A stretch of DNA of 64,000 nt from Neotamlana nanhaiensis (GTDB lineage: Bacteria > Bacteroidota > Bacteroidia > Flavobacteriales > Flavobacteriaceae). The notes under the pieces are model-generated. The model ran no database searches. It was not told the DNA's origin and saw only the letters and a list, made by a program, of their open reading frames with translations. Where the stretch lies: assembly GCF_000943555.1 (NCBI RefSeq), contig NZ_JTDV01000011.1, positions 1 through 64,000 of the forward strand, in the 5' to 3' direction. Below are positions 16,058 through 24,914 of the stretch, piece by piece. A program made the position numbers and the translations under genes. Each line of letters begins with the position of its first letter. Positions within the stretch are counted from its first letter, which is position 1.

Positions 16058-18814
16058 CTACAAACTATAAATAACTCTAAAAGTTACAAAACGTGGCAAA
16101 ATAAATGTAGATGAGTTCGATACCGAAAATGTACCTACATTATTATTAATGTTCGCATCTATATTTAGTAAGTTACTTGCCTTAACTTCGAACTCCCAAT
16201 GAGAGTCCTCGTTGTTTCTGTAAGCTAAACGAGCATCCCAAGTTTGAAACGACTGTGATTCACCATCGACATCTTGATTGGTGTATGCATAATCGGATGA
16301 CAGCGTAAAAGCATCCCAAAGGTAAGCATCGAAACTAACCGAAGGTGCATTGCGTATAATTTTGGTATTTCTGGTACCTTGATCGGCATTAGTAACTGAA
16401 TAACTATAGCGGAAACTAACATTTGGCGCCGTTTTAAAATTTGTTCGGATTTCGGGTCTGTAAGTTTGTGTAAAACTCTTGTTTTCCGATTGAACGCCTT
16501 GTATAAACTGATTGCGTAAACTGTAATTAAAATTCGCATTTACACCCGTACGGATTTTACCAAAAGTACGTTGCCAACGCCCAAAGGCACTTAACGACTC
16601 GTCTGCAAACTGCGAATTAAAAAAGGTACTTGTACTAATTACATTCTCGAAATTTGCCAACGACCTAATTTGATCGATGTTTTTTGAGTAATTTACAGTA
16701 GCAAATACATTGGTGTAATTAAACAAATTAAAACTGTGATAACGCAATGTAAGATTATGCGCTAAACCATTTTGTAAAGTTGGATTACCGTATGATAAAT
16801 TATCGAAACTATTCAACACCAAACCGCGAGCAATATTTGTAACATCGGTAAATTGATTGGTCATGCGATAATTAAACTGAAGACTTTCAGATTTTTTAAA
16901 CTGAACTCGAGTTTCGAATTCGGGTAAAATTCTAAAGAAATTATCGTCGTATGTTTCTCCAAACTGAATATTTTGATTACCATAAGCATGCACAGAAACT
17001 CCAGGACGAAATGTAAATTTCCCCAAACGCAGGTTATAACGCGTACCTAAATAAATATCGCTAAAATTATACTGCGTATCGTTTTGGGCGGTTAATAAAT
17101 TTCCTTCAGAATCAACAATATTTGGGTTTGCATTTTGAGTTTCATTGTTATTTAAAAACTGAAAAATATTGGAGTTATAGTCCTGTCTGCTTAAAATGGT
17201 TCCTAGAGTAAAACTTAAGTTACTTTTAGAGTTTAAAATATTATAATAATCTAATTTAGCATCAAATTGATTTGACTTTACATTTTGGTTTTGCCCTAAA
17301 TTATAGTAATCTAAACTTCTATCTAAGCCTAATTGTTCGGCGGTTTCATCGTAGGCGTCCTCATCATCCTCACCGGCATCATTATTAGTTGGGTCGTTAT
17401 TTAAATATGCTTCATAAAAAGGATCTTCATCTTTTAAAACATGCAAAGCTTCAAAAGCAAAAATATTTGATTCGTTTAAAGTGTAGTAATACTTTAAATT
17501 TTGACTTAAACTAAAAGGTGTAACTTCATCTACTTGGTTTGTAATTCCAATAATTGAAGATTCTTCATTTTGAATTTCGGAATCTTTTGAAAGACGTCCC
17601 AAAATATCGTACTCCAATTGATTGTTAACATTTGGCTTATACAAAGCACTTAATTTTACTAAACCTTGATCGGAAGCTTCGCGACCTGTACTAATAGTTT
17701 CTTCATCTGGAATCCCCAATTCTGCATCGGTATATCGAATAAAACTTTCTTGGCGCGTATTTAATCTTGTAGAATTAAAAATTAAAAATCCGCTTAAATC
17801 GAGGGCATCATTTGGCGCATAACTAAAATTGGTAGCCGCTAATTTAGCTTCAACCTGTTGCGAATTTGCAACACTTGTAAGTCCGCTTAACCCATTATCA
17901 CCTAAACTTAAACTCGTACCACTATCGCGACTTGGGGCATTAAACCCACCGCCAAAACTACGCAAATCGCGATTTGTCAGCGCTGGTTCGCCAATATTAT
18001 TAAGGTCACCAATTACATTTACACTGTATTTAGGCGTGTAATAAAATAGTTTGGGTTGTACTAAGTATAAGGCATCGTTTGGTGAAGGCGCTACACCTCC
18101 CCCAACGGTAACATCGCCAAACCAAAAGTTTTCTTTACCTTCTTTTAATTTAACATTTATAGCATAGTTATTACTATTATTTTCAACGCTTTTTAATTGA
18201 CTTACTTCGGAAAAATTACGAAGCACTTCAATTTTATCAACTGCATTCGATGGAATATTTTCTGTGGCTAATTTGGAGTCGCCGTCAAAAAAATCTTTAC
18301 CATTTACAGTTAACTTTTTAACAACAGTTCCTTCAACCTCTATTTGTCCGCTATCGTTTATCTCGACACCGGGAAGCTTTTCTAAAACATCTTCAAGTTT
18401 ACGTTCTGAGCCATTTTTAAACGAATCGGCATTATAAATAATGGTATCGCCTTTAACAGTTACAGGCATTTCATAAACTAACTCCACAGCATCAAGAGCA
18501 TTATCGTAATGCAACACAAAATCCTCTGTAATGTTGCTTGTAGCCGTTTCTATAAATTTTTCGCCAGGTTTCATGCCAATATAAGTTATCTGTAATTTAT
18601 AAGCTGTGTTTTCCTTTAAAGTTAATCTAAAAAAACCTGTATCGGTGGTTATACTGTAACCATCTAAAACATTTGTTGCCTGATTTATAGCTACAATATT
18701 TGCTAATTCTAAAGGGTTTCCAATGCTATCTTTAACAACTCCTTCAAGTTTTATTTGAGCATAGTTTGCTAAGCCTGTTAGCATAACAAGCCAAAGCGAT
18801 ATTTTTAATTTCAT
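16058..18814 (-). CDS. outer-membrane beta-barrel protein, TonB-receptor-like
   Basis: 918 residues with a signal peptide (ending ANYAQ). Residues about 22-95 form a carboxypeptidase-regulatory-like Ig domain (KLEGVVKDSIGNPLELANIV, then GFFRLTL and ITYIGMKPGE). Next comes a plug-like domain (LEDVLEKLPGVEINDSGQIEVEG, VDKIEVLRNFSEVSQLK). From about 230 to the end there are alternating beta strands of a barrel ending in RFVTFRVIYSL. This architecture matches the Bacteroidota outer-membrane beta-barrel family related to TonB-dependent receptors. The GLPGLI gene lies 29 bases upstream in the same operon. Substrate unknown. Confidence 0.88.
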   Translation of the reverse strand: MKLKISLWLVMLTGLANYAQIKLEGVVKDSIGNPLELANIVAINQATNVLDGYSITTDTGFFRLTLKENTAYKLQITYIGMKPGEKFIETATSNITEDFVLHYDNALDAVELVYEMPVTVKGDTIIYNADSFKNGSERKLEDVLEKLPGVEINDSGQIEVEGTVVKKLTVNGKDFFDGDSKLATENIPSNAVDKIEVLRNFSEVSQLKSVENNSNNYAINVKLKEGKENFWFGDVTVGGGVAPSPNDALYLVQPKLFYYTPKYSVNVIGDLNNIGEPALTNRDLRSFGGGFNAPSRDSGTSLSLGDNGLSGLTSVANSQQVEAKLAATNFSYAPNDALDLSGFLIFNSTRLNTRQESFIRYTDAELGIPDEETISTGREASDQGLVKLSALYKPNVNNQLEYDILGRLSKDSEIQNEESSIIGITNQVDEVTPFSLSQNLKYYYTLNESNIFAFEALHVLKDEDPFYEAYLNNDPTNNDAGEDDEDAYDETAEQLGLDRSLDYYNLGQNQNVKSNQFDAKLDYYNILNSKSNLSFTLGTILSRQDYNSNIFQFLNNNETQNANPNIVDSEGNLLTAQNDTQYNFSDIYLGTRYNLRLGKFTFRPGVSVHAYGNQNIQFGETYDDNFFRILPEFETRVQFKKSESLQFNYRMTNQFTDVTNIARGLVLNSFDNLSYGNPTLQNGLAHNLTLRYHSFNLFNYTNVFATVNYSKNIDQIRSLANFENVISTSTFFNSQFADESLSAFGRWQRTFGKIRTGVNANFNYSLRNQFIQGVQSENKSFTQTYRPEIRTNFKTAPNVSFRYSYSVTNADQGTRNTKIIRNAPSVSFDAYLWDAFTLSSDYAYTNQDVDGESQSFQTWDARLAYRNNEDSHWEFEVKASNLLNIDANINNNVGTFSVSNSSTFILPRFVTFRVIYSL

Positions 18815-18843
18815 AAGTTTAGTTTGAAAAAATTACACCAAAA

Positions 18844-19701
18844 TTAGCGTCTTCCGCCTGGGCCACCGCCTCTACGGTTTCTAAAATTATTTCGCATTTC
18901 TTCGGTTTTCTTTTGCACAATTTCGTTGTACTCTTCGCGCGTTACTTCTTTGCCTTTTTTTGGCACCTTAATAGTTGTTTTATCTTCTGGATTTACAACA
19001 ATTTTTGTACACAAAATGGTAGTTTTACCTGCGTTAACTTCTAAAATCAGCCCAGGAAGCCCCCAATAATCGGCAGGACCTTGATTAACTGGAATTTGCA
19101 TGGTATACCAAGCTACTACATTTATAGTTTTAGGTTCTTTAGGTTTTGTTTCTTCTTCTTTATCTTCATTTCTTCTTGGAGGTCTAAAATCTTCAAAACT
19201 TACCGAGGTAGACTGTACTGTAGCTGTTGCTTTAAAGCATGTGTACTGACCTATTTGCTTTGTATCGCCCGTCATTTGCCATTGGTAAGTTGGTAATTGA
19301 TCTTTAACCAAAAATTGTTTACCAAAAAACTCCATTTCCTGTAATAAATCTTTCGTTTTTATATTTTTATATTCTGGTCCACCAGTAAAGCTACTACTCA
19401 TCATAGCACCAAAGCCGCCTCGTTGGTTTTGCCCCGGCGCATCAAGTATTTCTTCTTCTTTATATAACGATTCGGTTTGATTAAAAGTTAGTTCGTACTC
19501 TTTTTCAAACATACTTTTCATACGTTCTGCCATTCGCTTTTTCTGTTCTTCATTCATGTTTGGCGGCCCAAAATTTTCGGTATCAATCGATGTTTTAGAC
19601 ATGTAATAGGCCTTTCCTTGGAAATTAGCTTGAGCATTTGAAACGATAGAAATAAGCAAAACAGTGCAAATAACTATAGGTTTTAAGAATTTAAATTTCA
19701 T
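18844..19701 (-). CDS. GLPGLI family protein
   Basis: 285 residues with a signal peptide (ending SNAQ). The family signature is present as DYWGLPGLILEVNAGK. GLPGLI proteins are Bacteroidota-specific exported proteins commonly encoded beside TonB-receptor-like barrels, as here. The C-terminus is a basic Gly/Arg-rich tail (RGGGPGGRR) and an internal GQNQRGGFGAMMSSS loop is Gly-rich, both somewhat unusual. First gene of a two-gene operon with the barrel protein. The biochemical role of the family is not established. Confidence 0.93.
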   Translation of the reverse strand: MKFKFLKPIVICTVLLISIVSNAQANFQGKAYYMSKTSIDTENFGPPNMNEEQKKRMAERMKSMFEKEYELTFNQTESLYKEEEILDAPGQNQRGGFGAMMSSSFTGGPEYKNIKTKDLLQEMEFFGKQFLVKDQLPTYQWQMTGDTKQIGQYTCFKATATVQSTSVSFEDFRPPRRNEDKEEETKPKEPKTINVVAWYTMQIPVNQGPADYWGLPGLILEVNAGKTTILCTKIVVNPEDKTTIKVPKKGKEVTREEYNEIVQKKTEEMRNNFRNRRGGGPGGRR

Positions 19702-19862
19702 AAAATCGCATTTTAATAGGGCGTAAATGTAAAATATTTTATTTCCCTTAGACTGCGTTATACTAGATAAGTTTAATCGTGAAACGTTAAATGATTCTTA
19801 AAAAAGTTTACTTGTACAATTTTTATAAAAAGAAATTCATTTTGTATTTTTCAACACATAAA

Positions 19863-20636
19863 ATGAAATACTCAATTTACATCACTTTTCTTTTATCTCT
19901 TTCATTATTTGCTCAGCATATTGAAACCTCACTTATTAATGAATTTCAGTTTGAAGCAGATGCAATTTTTAGTATCGATAATTTTGAAACTGTTTTCTAT
20001 AAAAAGGATAACATTTTCTTTATGGATGGCCAACACCGGAAAACATCGTATAACAATATTCAACTAGGCATTTTACATAGCGCCAATGCTTTTAACCCAT
20101 TAAAAATAAATCTATTTTATAAAGATTTTAATACGGTTGTTATTTTAGACAATAGGTTAGCCGAAGTTTTTAAAATTGATTTTAACACGTTAAACCCTTA
20201 CCGTACCGTAAGCCATATTACAACTGCCTTCGACAACGCCCTTTGGATTTTTAACCAAGACCAGCAAAAACTTGAACTCTATAACTACAAAACTAACACT
20301 GTAAAGGCGCAAACAAGACCTGTACAAAGTGACGTTTTAGACCTTAAAAGTAATTACAACTATTGCTGGTTACTAACAAAAAACCACTTATATGTTTATA
20401 ATTATTTTGGAAGCTTAGTAAAAAAAATCAACAATCAAGGTTATACAAAAATAGCTCAAAGCAACGAAAACATTATTTTAAAAAAAGACAATAAGTTGTT
20501 TTATTTAGAAGAAAACGGCACTTTTGCACAACCAATACAAACCTCAACTTTAACAGTAAAACAGTTTTTTGTAACCAACGAAACCTTGTATATTTACAAT
20601 AACGAAAGCTTGCAAAAATTCCAATTAAAAATATAA
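19863..20636 (+). CDS. exported protein of unknown function, possibly beta-propeller
   Basis: 257 residues from ATG 19863 (MKYSIYITFLLSLSLFAQ), which gives a clean signal peptide; the longer frame from 19791 adds 24 residues ahead of that signal and is less likely. The mature protein is beta-rich with repeating aromatic/Asn motifs (NNIFFMDG, LEVFKI-like, ALWIFNQD, KNHLYVYN, ETLYIYN), suggesting WD-like blades. It is followed after six bases by the deoxynucleoside kinase gene, so the two are cotranscribed. I recognise no family. Confidence 0.65.
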   Translation: MKYSIYITFLLSLSLFAQHIETSLINEFQFEADAIFSIDNFETVFYKKDNIFFMDGQHRKTSYNNIQLGILHSANAFNPLKINLFYKDFNTVVILDNRLAEVFKIDFNTLNPYRTVSHITTAFDNALWIFNQDQQKLELYNYKTNTVKAQTRPVQSDVLDLKSNYNYCWLLTKNHLYVYNYFGSLVKKINNQGYTKIAQSNENIILKKDNKLFYLEENGTFAQPIQTSTLTVKQFFVTNETLYIYNNESLQKFQLKI

Positions 20637-20642
20637 CTTACT

Positions 20643-21257
20643 ATGCACATTGCTATTGCCGGAAATATTGGCGCAGGAAAAACAACCCTTACCAAACTAC
20701 TAGCAAAACATTTTAAATGGGAACCACAGCTTGAAGATGTTGTAGACAACCCTTATTTAGATGATTTTTACAACCAAATGGAGCGTTGGAGTTTTAATTT
20801 GCAAGTGTATTTTTTAAATAGCAGATTTCGTCAAATTTTACAAATTCGACAAAGCGGAAAAGACATAATTCAAGACCGTACCATTTATGAAGATGCGCAT
20901 ATTTTCGCCCCCAACCTACATGCTATGGGATTAATGACAAATAGAGATTTTGAAAACTACAAATCACTTTTCGATTTAATGGAATCTTTGGTTCAAGGTC
21001 CTGATTTATTAATTTATTTACGCAGCTCAATATCAAATTTGGTATCTCAAATTCATAAACGCGGGCGCGATTATGAAAACAGTATAAGTATTGATTACTT
21101 AAGCCGACTTAACGAACGTTACGAAGCATGGATTCATGGTTACGACAAAGGCAAACTACTAATTATTGACGTTGACAACCTTGATTTTGTTGCCAACCCA
21201 GAAGATTTAGGAAGCATTATAAACCGCATTGATGCAGAAATAAACGGGTTATTTTAA
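20643..21257 (+). CDS. deoxynucleoside kinase
   Basis: 204 residues. The P-loop GNIGAGKTTL, the DRTIYEDAHIF motif equivalent to the family DRS/ERS site, and the Arg-rich lid RGRDYENSIS identify the dNK/dGK/dCK fold. It phosphorylates deoxynucleosides in the salvage pathway. Which nucleoside (dA/dG or dC) cannot be read off. It belongs with the folate and nucleotide genes elsewhere in the window. Confidence 0.93.
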   Translation: MHIAIAGNIGAGKTTLTKLLAKHFKWEPQLEDVVDNPYLDDFYNQMERWSFNLQVYFLNSRFRQILQIRQSGKDIIQDRTIYEDAHIFAPNLHAMGLMTNRDFENYKSLFDLMESLVQGPDLLIYLRSSISNLVSQIHKRGRDYENSISIDYLSRLNERYEAWIHGYDKGKLLIIDVDNLDFVANPEDLGSIINRIDAEINGLF

Positions 21258-21306
21258 CGTTATAGGCAATCACTACATATTTGTATCATATTTTATAACT
21301 TTTTTC

Positions 21307-23838
21307 ATGAGAAAGTATATACTTTTATTCACATTATTTTGTATAAGTAATCATCTATTTTCGCAAGAAACTGCTAATACAAACACACCAACACCTAATT
21401 ATAGATTAGCCGCAAAATTTTCTCCAAAAAATCTCGCAAAGCTAGTACATTCTACAACTGTACAACCACATTGGTTAGAAAATGGAGATAAATTTTGGTA
21501 CCAATACAAAACTACAACAGGATCAAATTATTATATTGTTGATGCCGCTAAAGGCACAAAAAACAAACTTTTCGACAATGCAAAAATGGCTAAATGGTTA
21601 ACCGAAATAACCAAAGATCCCTACGATGCACAACACTTACCTAAATTTAATTTTGAATTTGTAAAGAATGAAACAGCTATTCGTTTTAGAGTGACAGCAA
21701 ACGAAGAAGTTGAAGCTGAATCAGATGAAAAAGAATCTTTGGAAACTACCGATTCTACTTCAACAAAAAAAACTAAAAAGAAAGCTCCAAAAATGGAAAA
21801 AAAGGTGTATTTCTTTGAATATAAATTAGGAAGCAGCAACCTAACTATTATTAACAACAAAAAGAAAAAAGAAGAACCTTGGAAAAAATGGGCTAACGTT
21901 TCGCCCGACAGTACTATTGTCTTGTTTTCTAAAAACTACAATTTATACTGGATGGATAAAGAAAACTTTTTAAAGGCTGTAAAAGATGAAAAAGATTCAA
22001 CCATCGTAGAACATCAATGGACAAAAGACGGTGAACAATACTACACCTATGGTGGTAGTGAACGTGGTAAAAATAACGAAGACCTTGAAAAAGCTAAAGA
22101 AAAAAACGAGCGTCAACGTATTAGTGGATTTTGGGCACACGATTCTAAAACCTTTGTTTACCAACGTACCGATTCGCGCCATATTAAAGATTTATGGGTT
22201 ATAAATTCGGTTGCAAAAAAGCGTCCTACTTTAGAAACCTACAAATACCATATGGCTGGCGAACAAGAATTTTATAAAAATGAATTACTAAGCTTTAACA
22301 TTCCTTCTAAAGAAATTTTAAAAATAAAATTAGACACAACGATACAGCAAACCATTTCGGTTTATAGACATCAATACGAAAAAAACAACAACCGTAAGCA
22401 CAAACCAACACTTTTACTTTCAAAAAAAGGAAAAATATATTTTAACACCACAAGTAGAGACCGTAAAAAGCTTGACATTCATGTGGCCGATATTAAAACA
22501 GGTGAAGTAAAAACGTTAATAAACGAGCACTTTAATACCTATATTGAAAACCGTGGAAAAAAAATTGTACTTTTTAACAACGAAACCGAAATTCTACATT
22601 GGAGTGAGCGTGATGGTTGGGGGCATTTTTACCTTTATGACGCTAGCGGAAACCTAAAAAAGCAAGTAACATCGGGCGAATACCATATTGATAGTTTTGA
22701 AGGTATAAACGAAAAAACACGAACCATTTACTTTACTGCAAACGGAGTAAGTAAAGAACAAGACCCTTACTATGCGCATCTTTATAAGGTTAATTTAAAT
22801 GGTTCTGGTTTTAAAAACTTAAGTCCTGGCGATTATAATTTTAATAATAATTTATCGGCATCAAACAACTATTTTGTGAGTAACTATTCTAGAGTTAACA
22901 CCGTACCAAAATCGGAATTAAGAAGCACTACAGGTTCAAAAATTTTAGATTTAGAAGAAGCCGATTTATCGCAACTTATGGCTTCTGGATACCAGTTTCC
23001 TGAGCCTTTTAAGGTAAAAGCCGATGATGGTATAACCGATTTATACGGTGTTATGTATAAACCTTTTAATTTTGATGAAACAAAAAAATATCCATTAATA
23101 GAATATGTATATCCAGGACCACAAACCGAGGCTGTAAACAAATCATTTTCGGTAAGCATGAACCGTACCGATAGAATGGCGCAAGTAGGTTTTATTGTAA
23201 TAACTTTAGGAAATCGAGGTGGTCATCCAGCACGCTCAAAATGGTATCACACCTATGGTTATGGTAATTTACGCGACTATGGTCTTGCAGACAAAAAATA
23301 TGTAGCTGAACAACTGGCAAACAAACATGCCTTTATCGATATTGAAAAAGTAGGCATTTTTGGTCATTCTGGTGGAGGCTTTATGTCTACTGCTGCTATG
23401 TTGGTATATCCAGATTTTTTCAAAGTTGCTGTGTCTTCAGCAGGAAACCACGACAATTCCATCTATAATAGTTGGTGGAGTGAAACGCATCATGGAATTA
23501 AGGAAGAAAAAGATGCCGATGGTAATATTTCATTTAAATACAACATCGATAAAAATCAAACTTTAGCAAAAAATCTAAAAGGTAAATTAATGTTAGTAAC
23601 TGGCGATGTGGATAACAACGTACACCCAGGAAGCACCATTCGTATGGCAAATGCTTTAATTAATGCTAATAAACGTTTCGATTTTATGTTATTACCTGGA
23701 CAACGTCATGGTTTTGGAAAAATGACAGAATATTTCTTTTGGCTAAAAGCCGATTATTTTAGTAAACACTTATTAGGCGTGGAAGCAACTAACGTTAATA
23801 TTACCGAAATTAACAGAGATATGCCTCGAAATAATTAA
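21307..23838 (+). CDS. S9 family peptidase, dipeptidyl-peptidase-IV-like
   Basis: 843 residues with a signal peptide ending HLFSQ. The N-terminal 550 residues form the beta-propeller (DPP IV N-terminal type). The C-terminal alpha/beta hydrolase has the nucleophile GHSGGGF (Ser688), GDVDNNVHPG (Asp769 aligns with the catalytic acid) and GQRHGFGK (His801). It is expected to trim dipeptides from peptides in the periplasm or at the surface. An acidic/basic insert (EVEAESDEKESLETTDS, then KKTKKKAPKMEKK, about 135-165) is unusual. Its stop codon overlaps the stop of the convergent gene by four bases. Confidence 0.93.
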   Translation: MRKYILLFTLFCISNHLFSQETANTNTPTPNYRLAAKFSPKNLAKLVHSTTVQPHWLENGDKFWYQYKTTTGSNYYIVDAAKGTKNKLFDNAKMAKWLTEITKDPYDAQHLPKFNFEFVKNETAIRFRVTANEEVEAESDEKESLETTDSTSTKKTKKKAPKMEKKVYFFEYKLGSSNLTIINNKKKKEEPWKKWANVSPDSTIVLFSKNYNLYWMDKENFLKAVKDEKDSTIVEHQWTKDGEQYYTYGGSERGKNNEDLEKAKEKNERQRISGFWAHDSKTFVYQRTDSRHIKDLWVINSVAKKRPTLETYKYHMAGEQEFYKNELLSFNIPSKEILKIKLDTTIQQTISVYRHQYEKNNNRKHKPTLLLSKKGKIYFNTTSRDRKKLDIHVADIKTGEVKTLINEHFNTYIENRGKKIVLFNNETEILHWSERDGWGHFYLYDASGNLKKQVTSGEYHIDSFEGINEKTRTIYFTANGVSKEQDPYYAHLYKVNLNGSGFKNLSPGDYNFNNNLSASNNYFVSNYSRVNTVPKSELRSTTGSKILDLEEADLSQLMASGYQFPEPFKVKADDGITDLYGVMYKPFNFDETKKYPLIEYVYPGPQTEAVNKSFSVSMNRTDRMAQVGFIVITLGNRGGHPARSKWYHTYGYGNLRDYGLADKKYVAEQLANKHAFIDIEKVGIFGHSGGGFMSTAAMLVYPDFFKVAVSSAGNHDNSIYNSWWSETHHGIKEEKDADGNISFKYNIDKNQTLAKNLKGKLMLVTGDVDNNVHPGSTIRMANALINANKRFDFMLLPGQRHGFGKMTEYFFWLKADYFSKHLLGVEATNVNITEINRDMPRNN

Positions 23839-24833
23839 ACTATAAAGCCATTTTTACGAGCATGATTTATAGCTTCTGCTGTTGAAGCCACCAAAAGCAC
23901 AGGCACATCTACATAATTATTATATAGTAATTTTACGCGATGCATTTTGCGTTTATGGTCTACATTCATTAAATAAATAGCCAAAATACGCTTAGGATAA
24001 TCGTGTGCTAATTGTTTATAAATATACGGGTCGTGCTCACCACTATCACCTATTAAAACAAACTTTAAGTTGGGATATGTTTCTAAAAGATTTATTATTT
24101 CCTTTTGTTTTTGAGGCATATAACCTTTCTTCTTTTTACTGAAAGGCTTCGGGAAATTTCGTAAAACAATAGGCCCTTTTGGAAAATTATTTTTGTACAA
24201 AAAGTAGTTTAAATAACGATATAAATTCCACGGACTATGACTTACATAAAATATAGGATTAGCCTCTTTACCCGATTTTCCGCGATGCAATAAATTATAA
24301 AATTTAGGAGCGCCATCAAGTGGCATACGCTTTCCTGCTGAAGTTAAAAACGTATTAATAACTACCCGCCATTTTAAAACAGAAACTAAACCAGTATGCA
24401 AAATAGTATCGTCAATATCGCTAATAACACCATAGGAAGCATTTGGCGACGGAATTAACATTTCACCAGGAAATTTATTGTTTAATTGAATAACACGACG
24501 CTTATTAGCCATTTCGTATGCAAACTCTAATTGCAGCCAACCTTCCGAATTAACGTAAGGTTTTAAGTCTGCAACTGTTTCATCTAATAAAAAATACCCA
24601 CGATGATTTGTTTTGGTATAAAAAAAATTATCATCGCCAACTTTAACTCTAATTTTGGCATGCTTAATTTCATCGGTTTCAAAACGTTTCCATGCATTAA
24701 AAAGAAGTTTAAAAGCACCGCGTTGTTCTAAATTTATACTTTCGTCTTCAAGCGCTCGACCACGCAAATACAAGCGTTTTGAGGTTCCATAGGTTTGAAA
24801 TGCTATTATTTGAAGCGGGTCTTTTTTAAACAT
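23835..24833 (-). CDS. App1 family phosphatase (DUF2183)
   Basis: 332 residues from ATG 24833 (MFKKDPLQ); a TTG at 24851 would add six residues and is less likely. GVISDIDDTILHTG is the HAD-type DxDxT motif of App1/DUF2183 proteins; FYVSHSPWNLYRYL and FVLIGDSGEHDPYIY are the other conserved blocks. Yeast App1 is a phosphatidate phosphatase, so lipid dephosphorylation is a fair guess, but bacterial members are poorly characterised. It converges on the peptidase gene with overlapping stops and has no terminator of its own in between. Confidence 0.85.
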   Translation of the reverse strand: MFKKDPLQIIAFQTYGTSKRLYLRGRALEDESINLEQRGAFKLLFNAWKRFETDEIKHAKIRVKVGDDNFFYTKTNHRGYFLLDETVADLKPYVNSEGWLQLEFAYEMANKRRVIQLNNKFPGEMLIPSPNASYGVISDIDDTILHTGLVSVLKWRVVINTFLTSAGKRMPLDGAPKFYNLLHRGKSGKEANPIFYVSHSPWNLYRYLNYFLYKNNFPKGPIVLRNFPKPFSKKKKGYMPQKQKEIINLLETYPNLKFVLIGDSGEHDPYIYKQLAHDYPKRILAIYLMNVDHKRKMHRVKLLYNNYVDVPVLLVASTAEAINHARKNGFIV

Positions 24834-24859
24834 AAAACAATAATATGGCAACTAAAAAT

Positions 24860-24885
24860 AAAAAAAACCACGCAGGTTACGTGGT
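24860..24885 (-). terminator. terminator after hppA
   Basis: Stem ACCACG/CGTGGT (24867-24872, 24880-24885) with a seven-base loop and, on the minus strand, a run of seven or more T. It separates hppA from the App1-like gene. Confidence 0.85.
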
Positions 24886-24914
24886 CTTTTTATTAATTTC
24901 GCTTTTAAAAACAG

